This document shows positions 7,395-15,338 of a stretch of 64,000 nucleotides of DNA, piece by piece. Every line of letters starts with the position of its first letter. Within the stretch, counting starts at the first letter, position 1. Source of the DNA: Candidatus Pseudomonas phytovorans (GTDB taxonomy: Bacteria > Pseudomonadota > Gammaproteobacteria > Pseudomonadales > Pseudomonadaceae). The notes below the pieces were generated by a model. That model ran no database searches, was not told the origin of the DNA, and saw nothing but the letters and a program-made list of their open reading frames with translations. The translations under genes and the position numbers were made by a program. The stretch spans positions 3,074,001-3,138,000 of the forward strand of contig CP119325.1 of assembly GCA_029202525.1 (NCBI GenBank). The letters run 5' to 3'.

Positions 7395-9089
7395 TCAAAG
7401 CTCCCCTTGCGGCATGACCGCAAAATTCCAGTCGTCTGCGAACGGCTGGCCGATGTCGCTGACCAGTGGTGCGCCCTGGAACAGCGTGATACGCACCCAG
7501 CGGCTCGACTTGGGGTCGAACTTGCCCGCGCCGAAAAACGCCAGTTTGCAGCGCAGCAGGTGAATCGGCAGCATGTCCCGTGCCAGCAGGTTGGCGCGGA
7601 TTTCACCGTAGGTGGTCTGGGCCATGCCTTGCAGGCGGCGCACGGTGCCCTTGAACGCCGGTTGGGCAATCAGGAAGTGCGCGGTCAACGCTTGGGGTTC
7701 CAGTTGCAGGTGATTGAGCACTGCGGCGTGGCACTGCTGGATATTGCGGGCAATGCCCAGCTGCATTTCTTTTTCGGCCCCCGGTTCCTCGGCGCGCATG
7801 CCCAGGCGCGGCTCCTCTTTTTCGGCCGAGCGGTACCAGAAGAAGTGCTCGGCATCCACTTCGTTGAAGTCGTAACCCAGCGCCCAGCCGTACTGCTGCT
7901 CGATGAGCTGGCGCAGTTGCCCAAGGGGCATCTGGGCATCCAGCTGCCAGCTTTCGTTGGCGCCCATGTGCTCGGCCAGTGGCGTGACCTGCTCGGGATA
8001 CAGCTCCAGCAGCAGGCTTGCCAGCAGTTCCTGGCAGCCCACACCCGCCTGTGCCTCAGCCCAGGCCAGCAGGCGCGACCAAAGACCCGCGCCGGTGGCT
8101 TGTGCGCCAAGCCAGGTGGTCAGTAAAGCAAGATCGGCCAAGGTTTGCAGGTTCTGCTCATGCTGGCGCTGGTCTTCGGTCCGGGACTGCTGCAAATGCA
8201 GGCGGGCGCGTGCCAACAGTGCATGCAGGCGCACCAACCGGTCAGGGTCAGCCGGCTGCGCCAACACCAGGGCCAAGGCGGTTTCCCGGGTGCTGATCCA
8301 GCGTTCCACCAATTGCGGGTGGTTGACCAGGAACGGCGCCATGCCCAACCCGGTCGCGTTGCCGACCCCCAGGTAGCGTTGCAGGGCCGGCGCCAGTTGC
8401 ACTGCCCGCTGCGGGTCGAGTGCCTGGGCCATGTGGTTGATCTGCTCGATGCTGAAGTGGCGCAGCAGGTAGACCGTGAACATTTGTGCGGCAAACGGCT
8501 GGTTGAAGTCGGGGTTGTCCTGCAGGCAGCCAAAGTCGGCGATGCCGAACTTGCCGTTGCCGTACACCGCCGTGGTGCGATACAGGTAGCCGACGTCGGC
8601 CAACTGGTGTGGGTCGGGCTGTTGCCCTTCGGCCAGGGCCGCCAGGAACCGGTCGAAATTGCGCAAGCTACGGTTGGCCCGTGACAGTACCAGCACGCGG
8701 GCATCGAAGCGGCCAGCCTCCTGCAGCGGCACGTTACGCTGCAGGTCGGCGAGTTGTTCAGCATCGACATCGCCATTAACCAGAACGAAGGTGACGTCCC
8801 ACTGGTCGGCAATGACCCGGTCGCTGCGCTTTTCCGGCGGCAGGTAGGCCGAGAAGATCACGCAGTGGTAATGGCCATTCGGCGTGTCGATACGGTAGAT
8901 CGCGGTACCGAAGCCTTGGCCGTCAAGGTCGAAGCAGCTGCGCTGAATGTGCCAGTGCTGCTGCATCATCCGCCGCATGCTGCTGCGCACGAAGCTCAGC
9001 GGGCTCTGGAAGTGGCTGCCCAGCCGGGCCAGGTCCATGACCTGGCTGGCAGGGCGCATCGCGGGTATTGCAGGCACGTTGTCGGGCAT
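7395..9089 (-). CDS. Conserved protein of unknown function, 564 aa
   Basis: A large soluble protein starting MPDNVPAIPAMRPASQVMDLARLGS that I cannot place in a family. It begins with a segment rich in Arg and Met (SFVRSSMRRMMQQHWHIQRSCFDLDGQG), has a long helical centre rich in Gln and Leu, and ends with the beta-rich RCKLAFFGAGKFDPKSSRWVRITLFQGAPLVSDIG. No nucleotide-binding or metal motif stands out. An alternative ATG at 9113 would overlap nothing but lies two bases after the BCCT stop. An AACAACAA Crc/Hfq motif abuts the chosen start. It is embedded in a BCCT/dipeptidase/aldehyde dehydrogenase operon and is probably an enzyme of that pathway. Confidence 0.65.
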   Translation of the reverse strand: MPDNVPAIPAMRPASQVMDLARLGSHFQSPLSFVRSSMRRMMQQHWHIQRSCFDLDGQGFGTAIYRIDTPNGHYHCVIFSAYLPPEKRSDRVIADQWDVTFVLVNGDVDAEQLADLQRNVPLQEAGRFDARVLVLSRANRSLRNFDRFLAALAEGQQPDPHQLADVGYLYRTTAVYGNGKFGIADFGCLQDNPDFNQPFAAQMFTVYLLRHFSIEQINHMAQALDPQRAVQLAPALQRYLGVGNATGLGMAPFLVNHPQLVERWISTRETALALVLAQPADPDRLVRLHALLARARLHLQQSRTEDQRQHEQNLQTLADLALLTTWLGAQATGAGLWSRLLAWAEAQAGVGCQELLASLLLELYPEQVTPLAEHMGANESWQLDAQMPLGQLRQLIEQQYGWALGYDFNEVDAEHFFWYRSAEKEEPRLGMRAEEPGAEKEMQLGIARNIQQCHAAVLNHLQLEPQALTAHFLIAQPAFKGTVRRLQGMAQTTYGEIRANLLARDMLPIHLLRCKLAFFGAGKFDPKSSRWVRITLFQGAPLVSDIGQPFADDWNFAVMPQGEL

Positions 9090-9096
9090 TGTTGTT
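9089..9096 (-). promoter_or_regulatory. Candidate Crc/Hfq CA motif at the start of the 564-aa gene
   Basis: The minus strand reads AACAACAA running into the ATG at 9089, an exact fit to the AANAANAA catabolite-activity motif that Hfq/Crc bind on Pseudomonas mRNAs to block translation. The motif is short, so chance is possible, but a second one lies in front of the BCCT gene of the same operon. Confidence 0.4.
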
Positions 9097-9115
9097 GTAC
9101 CTGGATGGATCATGT

Positions 9116-10666
9116 TCAGACGCCTTGTTCGCGGGCCATGTGCCGGGCGATGCGTACTGCATCCCACAACGCTGGCAGGATCACCAGCGACACCGGCACC
9201 GCGGTAATGACAATGAAGGACTGCAGGGCCGTCACGCCGCCTGCGCCGATGGTGATCAGCACCACCGCTGCCAGGCCCATGCCGATGGCCCAGAAACCGC
9301 ACAACCATTTCTTCGGCTTATCGTTGCTGGACATCGCCAGCGCCACGGTGAAGGCCATGGCGTCGCCATTGGTGGCCACCGAGATGAAGCTCAAAAACAG
9401 GAACAGCGCGCTGATCAGGCCACCCAGTGGCAGGTTCTGCGTCACGCCCAGCAGCAAGTCTTCGGGCTGGGTGCCATGGGCGGTGACGATGCCTGGCGTT
9501 TGCAGTTCCAGGCCGATACCGGTGCCACCTACCACGGTGAACCAGAACATGGTCACCAGCGGCGCGATGATCGACAGTGTCATGATGATCTCGCGAATGG
9601 TGCGGCCCCGCGAGATCCGCGCGACGTACAGTGCCACCATGGGCGCGTAGCCGATGAACCAGCCCCAGTAGAACACCGTCCACCAGTCCAGCCACTTGGG
9701 GTCGGCGCGGAACATCGCCATCGGGATGAAGTGTTCCACATGCAGGGCGAAGGCCGCCGGGAAGCCGCCGAGGATGAACAGCGTTGGCCCGAACACCACC
9801 ATGAACAGCGCCAGGGCGATCATCAGCCAGACGTTGATCTCGCTGACAAAACGAATGCCTTTGAGGCCCACCAGGCACGAGACGGTATACATGGCCGTGA
9901 CCAGGACAATGGTCAGCGACTGGGTGAAGATGTCGTTGGGCAAGCCCCACACCGCATGCATCGCGCTGCTGATCTGCAGGCCGAGGAAGCCGATCGGGCC
10001 AATGGTACCGGCCACCACGGCGATGATCGAGGAGGCGTCGGCCAGGGTGCCGATCGGGCCTTTGAGCGCCCGCTCGCCGAACAGCGGGTAAAGCAGGGTG
10101 CGCGGCGCCAGCGGCAGGCCTTTGTCGTAGTGCAGGTGCATCAGCACGATCGCCAACAGGCTGCCCAGCACAGCCCAGGCCAGAAAGCCCCAGTGCACGA
10201 ACGATTGCGCCAGTGCCGCAGTGGCCGCCGCTTCGCTGTGCGGTTGCAGGCCGGCGAAGAAGGGGGGCGGGCTGGCAAAGTGCATCATGGGTTCGGCAGC
10301 GGCCCAGAAGGCGCCGCCACCTGCCAGCAGGGCGCACATGATCACCGCGATCCAGTTGAAGGTGCTGATGTCCGGGCGCTGGGTGACGCCGCCCAGGCGC
10401 ACGCGCCCGCATCTGGAAAAGCCGATGAACAGGCTGACGGCGAAGGTTGCCAGCATCAGCACTTGCCAGTAGAGGCCAAAGAACCTGGTCGACCAGGCGA
10501 ACAGGGTATTGACCAGCGCCGACACGCTGTCGATGTCGATCAGCGCCGCCAGCAGGAAAGCACCGAGGAACCCGCCGCTGATCACGAACAGCGGCCAGTC
10601 GATGTCGCGTGCCATTGGCAGGCCAATGGCCTGGCCCTCAGCCTGCAGGGTGGTTGGGTTTTTCAT
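9116..10666 (-). CDS. BCCT-family betaine/carnitine/choline transporter, 516 aa
   Basis: Twelve membrane segments and the BCCT signature are visible: WWTVFYWGWFIGYAPMVALYVARISRGRTIREII, corresponding to the conserved W-T-x-F-Y-W-G-W...ARISRGRT region. The family moves quaternary-ammonium and related zwitterionic compounds by ion symport or substrate exchange in the inner membrane. The loop carries GYAP where many osmoprotective BCCTs have SWxP, so catabolic uptake of an unusual substrate is plausible. The start has CGGAGG upstream, and an A-rich Crc/Hfq motif lies 20 bases before the ATG. It is the third gene of its operon. Confidence 0.88.
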   Translation of the reverse strand: MKNPTTLQAEGQAIGLPMARDIDWPLFVISGGFLGAFLLAALIDIDSVSALVNTLFAWSTRFFGLYWQVLMLATFAVSLFIGFSRCGRVRLGGVTQRPDISTFNWIAVIMCALLAGGGAFWAAAEPMMHFASPPPFFAGLQPHSEAAATAALAQSFVHWGFLAWAVLGSLLAIVLMHLHYDKGLPLAPRTLLYPLFGERALKGPIGTLADASSIIAVVAGTIGPIGFLGLQISSAMHAVWGLPNDIFTQSLTIVLVTAMYTVSCLVGLKGIRFVSEINVWLMIALALFMVVFGPTLFILGGFPAAFALHVEHFIPMAMFRADPKWLDWWTVFYWGWFIGYAPMVALYVARISRGRTIREIIMTLSIIAPLVTMFWFTVVGGTGIGLELQTPGIVTAHGTQPEDLLLGVTQNLPLGGLISALFLFLSFISVATNGDAMAFTVALAMSSNDKPKKWLCGFWAIGMGLAAVVLITIGAGGVTALQSFIVITAVPVSLVILPALWDAVRIARHMAREQGV

Positions 10667-10685
10667 GAAGCCTCCGGAACCTGCG

Positions 10686-10700
10686 ATTGTTGTTATTGTT
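10686..10700 (-). promoter_or_regulatory. Candidate Crc/Hfq CA motif before the BCCT gene
   Basis: On the minus strand AACAATAACAACAAT contains overlapping AANAANAA matches just upstream of the ribosome binding site of the BCCT gene. Long motifs of this kind are known Hfq/Crc targets in P. putida, so uptake of the substrate is probably repressed when better carbon sources are present. Confidence 0.6.
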
Positions 10701-10721
10701 GATGCTGTCCGTGCAAGGGGC

Positions 10722-11708
10722 TCAGGCCTGTGCCGTGGTGGCGGTCTCCAGCAGGCGCAACCAGTTCAGCCCCATGATGTTGGCCACGTCCTGTTCGGCA
10801 AAGCCACGGGCGCGCAGGCCCTGGGCGATGTTGCCGAAGTCGCGGCTGTCGCGGAACCACTGCAAGGGCGCCGGCCAGTTGGCGTTGTCCTTGGAGCCTT
10901 CGCCGTAGTCTTTGTCCTTGCTCCAGCGGCCGTTGCGCATCCACTCCAGCACGGCCAGCGGTTGCGCCTGGCACAGGTCGGTGCCAATGCCGATGTGCTC
11001 CGCGCCCATCAGGTCGGCGGTGCGCGCGACCATGTCGCAGAAGCTTTCCAGGCTGCAGCCCGAGGCACCCTTGAGGTGGAACGGGTAGGTACTGAAGCCC
11101 AGCAGCCCGCCGGACGCTGCGATCGCGCGCAGCACCGCATCGGACTTGTTGCGCTTGGCGGCATGGAAGCTGGCCGGGTTGGCGTGGGAGATGATCACTG
11201 GTCGGCTAGACAGCTCGATGGCCTCCAGGGTGCTGCGTTCGGCGCTGTGGGACATGTCGATGAGCATGCCGACACGGTTCATTTCGGCGATCACCTGGCG
11301 GCCAAAGCGGCTGATGCCGTTGTCTTCACGCTCATAGCAGCCGCTGGCCAGCAGGCTTTGGTTGTTGTAGGTCAGCTGCATGACGAACACCCCGAGCTGG
11401 CGGAAGACTTCCACCAGGGCGATGTCGTCCTCGATCGGCGAGCAGTTCTGGAAGCCGAAGAAAATCCCTACCCGGCCTTCCTCGTGCGCCAGGCGGATGT
11501 CGCTGGCCGTGCGCACCGGGCGGATCAGCTCGGGCCAGGTCTCGAAGCGGCGGTTCCACTCGCCCAGGCGCGACAGGGTTTCGCGGGCGTTCTCGTGGTA
11601 GGCGATGGTCGCGTGCACCGCGCTCAGGCCACCGGCCTGCATCTGCTGGAATATTTCCGGGCTCCAGTTGGAGTACTGCAGGCCGTCGATCATCAAGAGG
11701 TCGTGCAT
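10722..11708 (-). CDS. M19 membrane-dipeptidase-family protein, 328 aa
   Basis: The protein resembles the M19/renal dipeptidase family over its length: MSHSAERSTLEAIELSSRPVIISHANP supplies the two metal-binding His and HIGIGTDLC the late Asp. The N-terminal His-x-Asp of the family is replaced (MIDGLQYSNWSPE), and the bridging Glu position reads GFQNCSP. This fits the divergent branch that I recall including P. aeruginosa PA5396 near the dimethylglycine genes. It may therefore hydrolyse or lyse something other than a dipeptide. It follows the aldehyde dehydrogenase by 13 bp and precedes the BCCT gene. The ATG at 11708 was chosen; upstream in-frame residues are not family-like. Confidence 0.8.
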   Translation of the reverse strand: MHDLLMIDGLQYSNWSPEIFQQMQAGGLSAVHATIAYHENARETLSRLGEWNRRFETWPELIRPVRTASDIRLAHEEGRVGIFFGFQNCSPIEDDIALVEVFRQLGVFVMQLTYNNQSLLASGCYEREDNGISRFGRQVIAEMNRVGMLIDMSHSAERSTLEAIELSSRPVIISHANPASFHAAKRNKSDAVLRAIAASGGLLGFSTYPFHLKGASGCSLESFCDMVARTADLMGAEHIGIGTDLCQAQPLAVLEWMRNGRWSKDKDYGEGSKDNANWPAPLQWFRDSRDFGNIAQGLRARGFAEQDVANIMGLNWLRLLETATTAQA

Positions 11709-11721
11709 GGCGTGTACTCCT

Positions 11722-13164
11722 TCAGGGCCGCAGGTAGGTGGTCTTGACCACGGTGTAGAAGTCACGGGCGTACTGGCCCTGTTCCCGCGGGCCGAAGCTC
11801 GAGGCTTTGCGGCCGCCGAATGGCACGTGGTAGTCGGTGCCGGCGGTGGGCAGGTTGACCATCACGCAGCCGGTCTGGGCACGGCGCTTGAATTGGCTGG
11901 CGTGGCGCAGCGACTGGGTGATGATGCCGGCAGTGAGGCCGTATTCGGTGTCGTTGAGTGTGGCCAGTGCCTCTTCGAAGTCGCGCACGCGGATCACGCA
12001 GGCGATGGGGCCGAATACTTCCTCGCGGTTGATGCGCATGTCGTTACGGCTGTCGATGAACAGCGCCGGGCGCATGTAGTAGCCGTCGCTCTCCAGTTGC
12101 AGGCGTTCGCCACCTTCTATCAGGGTGGCGCCTTCGGCCTGGGCCAACTGCAGGTAGGCCAGGTTCTGTTCCAGCTGGCGTGCGTCGGCTACCGGGCCGA
12201 TCTGCACGCCGGCCTCCAGGGCATGGCCGACCTTGAGCTGGCGCATGCGCAGGCGCAGGGCCTCGACGAAGCGGTCGTGGATGGCGTCGCACACGATCAG
12301 CCGCGACGACGCGGTGCACTTCTGCCCGGTGCCGAAGAAGGCACCGTTGAGCGCGCATTCAACGGCCAGTTCAAGGTCGGCATCGTCCATGACCACCAAG
12401 GCATTCTTGCTGCCCATTTCCAGCTGGCAGCGCACCAGGTTACCTGCGGTGGCGACCGCCACGCGCCGGCCAGTCTGCAGCGAACCGGTGAACGTCAGGG
12501 CATCGATGTCGGCGGACTGCACCAGAGCCTCGCCGACATCGGCGCCGCTGCCCATCACCAGGTTGAAGGTGCCGCTGGGCAGGCCCTGGCGGCTGATGAT
12601 CTCGGTGAGTGCCCAGGCACTGGCCGGCACCAGGTTGGCCGGCTTGAACACCACGGCGTTGCCGAAGGCCAGGGCCGGGGCGATTTTCCAGGCGGCGGTG
12701 GCCATGGGGAAGTTCCACGGGGTAATGATGCCCACCACACCCACGGGTTCGCGATGCACTTCGATGTCGACCCCAGGGCGGACCGAAGCGGCGGTTTCGC
12801 CCATCTGGCGCAGTACTTCAGCAGCGTAGTAATGGAAGAACTGGCCGCTGCGGTTGACCTCGCCGATGCCTTCGGCCAGGGGCTTGCCTTCTTCTCGCGA
12901 GAGCAGTTCGCCGAGCTCTTCCTTGCGGGCTATCAGTTCGTCGCCAATGGCCATCAGGATTTGCTGGCGGGCTTCCAGGCCGCTGGCGGCCCACAGCGGT
13001 TGTGCGGCGCGGGCGGCCTGAATGGCCTGGCGGGCCTGTTCGGCGCTGGCCTGATGGTACTGGCCGATGAGGTCGCCGGTGTCCGAGGGGCTGTAGTTAC
13101 CCAGGGTGGTGGTGCCTTCGCACCACTGGCCATCAATGTAGTTGTTGTAGGTCTTGTGTGACAT
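11722..13164 (-). CDS. Aldehyde dehydrogenase, 480 aa
   Basis: A complete NAD(P)-dependent aldehyde dehydrogenase with the cofactor motif GIITPWNFPMATAAWKIAPALAFGN, general-base Glu in QLEMGSKNAL and catalytic Cys in GTGQKCTASSR. The sequence around these motifs resembles 2-oxoglutarate-semialdehyde dehydrogenases, but that is not enough to assign the substrate. The start MSHKTYNNYIDGQW has GAGGCG upstream. It is the first gene of the six-gene minus-strand operon and is divergent from a LysR gene, which is its probable regulator. Confidence 0.85.
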   Translation of the reverse strand: MSHKTYNNYIDGQWCEGTTTLGNYSPSDTGDLIGQYHQASAEQARQAIQAARAAQPLWAASGLEARQQILMAIGDELIARKEELGELLSREEGKPLAEGIGEVNRSGQFFHYYAAEVLRQMGETAASVRPGVDIEVHREPVGVVGIITPWNFPMATAAWKIAPALAFGNAVVFKPANLVPASAWALTEIISRQGLPSGTFNLVMGSGADVGEALVQSADIDALTFTGSLQTGRRVAVATAGNLVRCQLEMGSKNALVVMDDADLELAVECALNGAFFGTGQKCTASSRLIVCDAIHDRFVEALRLRMRQLKVGHALEAGVQIGPVADARQLEQNLAYLQLAQAEGATLIEGGERLQLESDGYYMRPALFIDSRNDMRINREEVFGPIACVIRVRDFEEALATLNDTEYGLTAGIITQSLRHASQFKRRAQTGCVMVNLPTAGTDYHVPFGGRKASSFGPREQGQYARDFYTVVKTTYLRP

Positions 13165-13259
13165 GGATGAACGCCTCTGTTTGCATGGCAATCATCATGC
13201 GAGCAATATGCAGCAAATAAAAATTAATAAAAAAAATGCTTTGATAAGGAAAGCTAACC
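13165..13259. promoter_or_regulatory. Divergent promoter region between ALDH and LysR
   Basis: This 95-bp spacer is strikingly AT-rich (AAATAAAAATTAATAAAAAAAATG) compared with the genome and holds an imperfect dyad GCATG-N8-CATGC at 13183-13200. A LysR-type regulator normally binds such a shared region to control itself and the divergent operon. Exact promoters were not identified. Confidence 0.5.
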
Positions 13260-14147
13260 ATGTTGCCTGAGCTGAAGATCGCCCAGTTGCGCTACTTCGT
13301 ACTGGTCGCCGAACTCAAGAGCTTCCACGCGGCCGCCCGCCAGGCCTTCCGTACCCAACCGGCGATATCCCTGGCCGTGCGTGAACTGGAGCAGAAGCTG
13401 GGACAGGCCCTGGTCGAGAAGGGCGGGGGGCGGGTAGAACTGACACCCTTCGGCGAGCATTGCCTGCCGTTGTTTCGCGGCTTGATCGAGCACCATGACC
13501 GTATCGCCCGTGAAGCCACGTTGCTTGCCCGGCATGAAATCGGCCAGGTCAGCATCGCCACCGTGCCTTCGGTGGCCAGCCGCATGCTGCCAGGGCCGTT
13601 GGCCCGCTTTGTGGCCGCGCACCCGAACGTGCAGGTCAGCATCCAGGATGGCAGCGCCGAACGTGTGCAGCAGTTGCTGGCGCAAGGGCAGGTGGATTTC
13701 GGCATCAGCAGCCTGTGGATGGACGATGAACAGCTCGAATTTGCCCCGATCGTGAACGATCAGGTGGGCGTGGTATGCCGTAGCGACCACCCGTTGGCGC
13801 AGGCGGGTGATCCGCTGCATTGGGCGCAGTTGCAGGGCGTGCCGATGATCCGCAATGGCACCTCGCAATTACTCGCAGGCACCGAGGCCGAGGGTTTGCT
13901 GACGCACAGCCGGCTGTTCATCTCCAACATGATTTCGTTGATCGCCATGCTGGAGGAGGGGGTAGGGATCAGCACCTTGCCCTACCTTGCCTTTCCGCAG
14001 GAGAACGACAAGTTGGCTTTTGTACCGCTTGTGGAGCCCAAGGTAGAGCGGCATATCGGCATGCTCACCCGCAAGGGGCGCAGCTTGTCACCTGCGGCGG
14101 GGGCTTTGATGGCGTTTCTGCAGGTGCAACTGGCGAAAGCCGGCTGA
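13260..14147 (+). CDS. LysR-family transcriptional regulator, 295 aa
   Basis: The N-terminal winged helix reads LKIAQLRYFVLVAELKSFHAAARQAFRTQPAISLAVRELEQKLGQALVEK, a typical LysR DNA-binding domain (residues 5-65), followed by an effector domain with SVQVSIQDGS-like and GVGISTLPYLAF elements. It reads divergently from the aldehyde dehydrogenase/BCCT operon across 95 bp and most likely activates it in response to a pathway metabolite. The start has AAGGAAA upstream. It converges with the next LysR gene, their ends lying nine bases apart. Confidence 0.88.
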   Translation: MLPELKIAQLRYFVLVAELKSFHAAARQAFRTQPAISLAVRELEQKLGQALVEKGGGRVELTPFGEHCLPLFRGLIEHHDRIAREATLLARHEIGQVSIATVPSVASRMLPGPLARFVAAHPNVQVSIQDGSAERVQQLLAQGQVDFGISSLWMDDEQLEFAPIVNDQVGVVCRSDHPLAQAGDPLHWAQLQGVPMIRNGTSQLLAGTEAEGLLTHSRLFISNMISLIAMLEEGVGISTLPYLAFPQENDKLAFVPLVEPKVERHIGMLTRKGRSLSPAAGALMAFLQVQLAKAG

Positions 14148-14156
14148 GCCTTCGCC

Positions 14157-15071
14157 TCATGGCATCCCGGGCTGGCTGGTGCAGGCCGCCATGTCTTCCA
14201 GAAAAGCCTGCAGGATGGGCGGGCGTGAGACACCGCGCCGGGTAACCACCTCGAAGGGTGAGCTGAGGTCCAGCGTGCTGGCCCCCAGGCGGCGCATTTC
14301 GCCCGTCTTGACCCACTGCTCGGCAAAATGCTCGGGCAGGAAGCCGATGTAGGCGCCGGAGATGATCAGGATCGCCGCTGCCTCGATGTTCTCCACCGTT
14401 GCGTCGGCCTTGGTGATGCCCAATTGCTCCAGGTCGTACTGCTGCATGTAGCCGCGCACCACGATTCGGCTCTGGCGCACGTCTTCCATCAACCGGCCAT
14501 TCCCCGCATTACTGGCGAACAGCGGGTGGCGCCGGCCACAGTAAAGCCCCAGGGCCTCGTCATACAGCGGCAGATAGGACAAGCCCGCTACGCGCAACGG
14601 GAAGTGGCCGATGGCCAGGTGCAGCCTGCCATCCAGCACGCGCTCTTCGAGCTCAGCCGGTGCACCTATGTAGATGTGCAGGTGGGCATCGTGCCCGCGT
14701 GAAACAAAGCGTTGGGTGGTGCGCGGTAGTGGCGAAACGGGGTCGGTCAGGGTGGAGTCGATGATGCCCAGGTTGAGCTTGCCGCTGATGTGCTGCTTGA
14801 GTACGTCGGCGTCCAGGCAAAAGCTCTCCACGGCACTGAGCAGGCGCAGGGTTGCCTCATGGATCGCCACCCCTTGTTCGGTGAGGCGAAAGCCGCTGCG
14901 CCCGCGTTGGCACAGCTTGACCCCCAGGCGGGTTTCCAGGTGCGTCATCTGTTCGCTGATGGTCGACTGACCGGCATTGAGTGCAGCCTGCGCCGCAGAA
15001 AAGCCGCCACAGCGGACGATAGTGGTGAATACCCTGAGCAGCTTCAGGTCGACATCGTGGAGCTGGATCAC
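14157..15071 (-). CDS. LysR-family transcriptional regulator, 304 aa
   Basis: The HTH domain is DVDLKLLRVFTTIVRCGGFSAAQAALNAGQSTISEQMTHLETRLGVKLCQRGRSGF, followed by a periplasmic-binding-like effector domain, so this is a standard LysR regulator. I chose the GTG at 15071, which has GGGAGACC eight bases upstream; another GTG at 15095 would add eight residues. It is divergent from the ureohydrolase gene, with an excellent dyad in the spacer that is its likely operator. Confidence 0.85.
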   Translation of the reverse strand: MIQLHDVDLKLLRVFTTIVRCGGFSAAQAALNAGQSTISEQMTHLETRLGVKLCQRGRSGFRLTEQGVAIHEATLRLLSAVESFCLDADVLKQHISGKLNLGIIDSTLTDPVSPLPRTTQRFVSRGHDAHLHIYIGAPAELEERVLDGRLHLAIGHFPLRVAGLSYLPLYDEALGLYCGRRHPLFASNAGNGRLMEDVRQSRIVVRGYMQQYDLEQLGITKADATVENIEAAAILIISGAYIGFLPEHFAEQWVKTGEMRRLGASTLDLSSPFEVVTRRGVSRPPILQAFLEDMAACTSQPGMP

Positions 15072-15202
15072 CGTGGTCTCCCGGCCGGGCCTCACATCGC
15101 CAGTGCTGATATGAGCGCCCGTGCATTGTTCTTGTTGTGCAAGCTAACCATGAGTGCCAGGCCGCTGCAATGCCTGGCGTTGTCCGCCCACGTTGCCTGC
15201 GG

Positions 15203-15225
15203 ATACATCGGAAGGCGCGATGTAT
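15203..15225. promoter_or_regulatory. Perfect dyad, likely LysR operator for the ureohydrolase operon
   Basis: ATACATCG at 15203-15210 and CGATGTAT at 15218-15225 are perfect 8-bp inverted arms separated by seven bases. The size and symmetry fit a LysR-type recognition site (T-N11-A core TACATCG-N7-CGATGTA). It lies between the divergent LysR gene (starts 15071) and ureohydrolase gene (starts 15339). Confidence 0.6.
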
Positions 15226-15314
15226 GTATCTGCACTTGCGCATTTTTCCCTGCCTGCGTGGTTGCCATAGTGGCTGCAACGGTGGTCGAGCAGTCGCCCC
15301 GTCTCCTGACATAG

Positions 15315-15322
15315 AACAAGAA
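15315..15322 (+). promoter_or_regulatory. Candidate Crc/Hfq CA motif before the ureohydrolase gene
   Basis: AACAAGAA matches AANAANAA immediately before the GTGGAG ribosome binding site of the ureohydrolase gene. Overlapping matches (AAGAACAA and AACAAGAA, 17902-17912) recur before the small membrane protein gene of the same operon, which makes catabolite repression of this operon plausible. Confidence 0.4.
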
Positions 15323-15338
15323 GTGGAGAAAGCAGAAC

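Noticed and set aside
9068..10702. A 544-codon open frame on the plus strand
   Set aside because: It is antisense to the BCCT gene and is composed of low-quality His/Gln/Arg/Gly-rich sequence.
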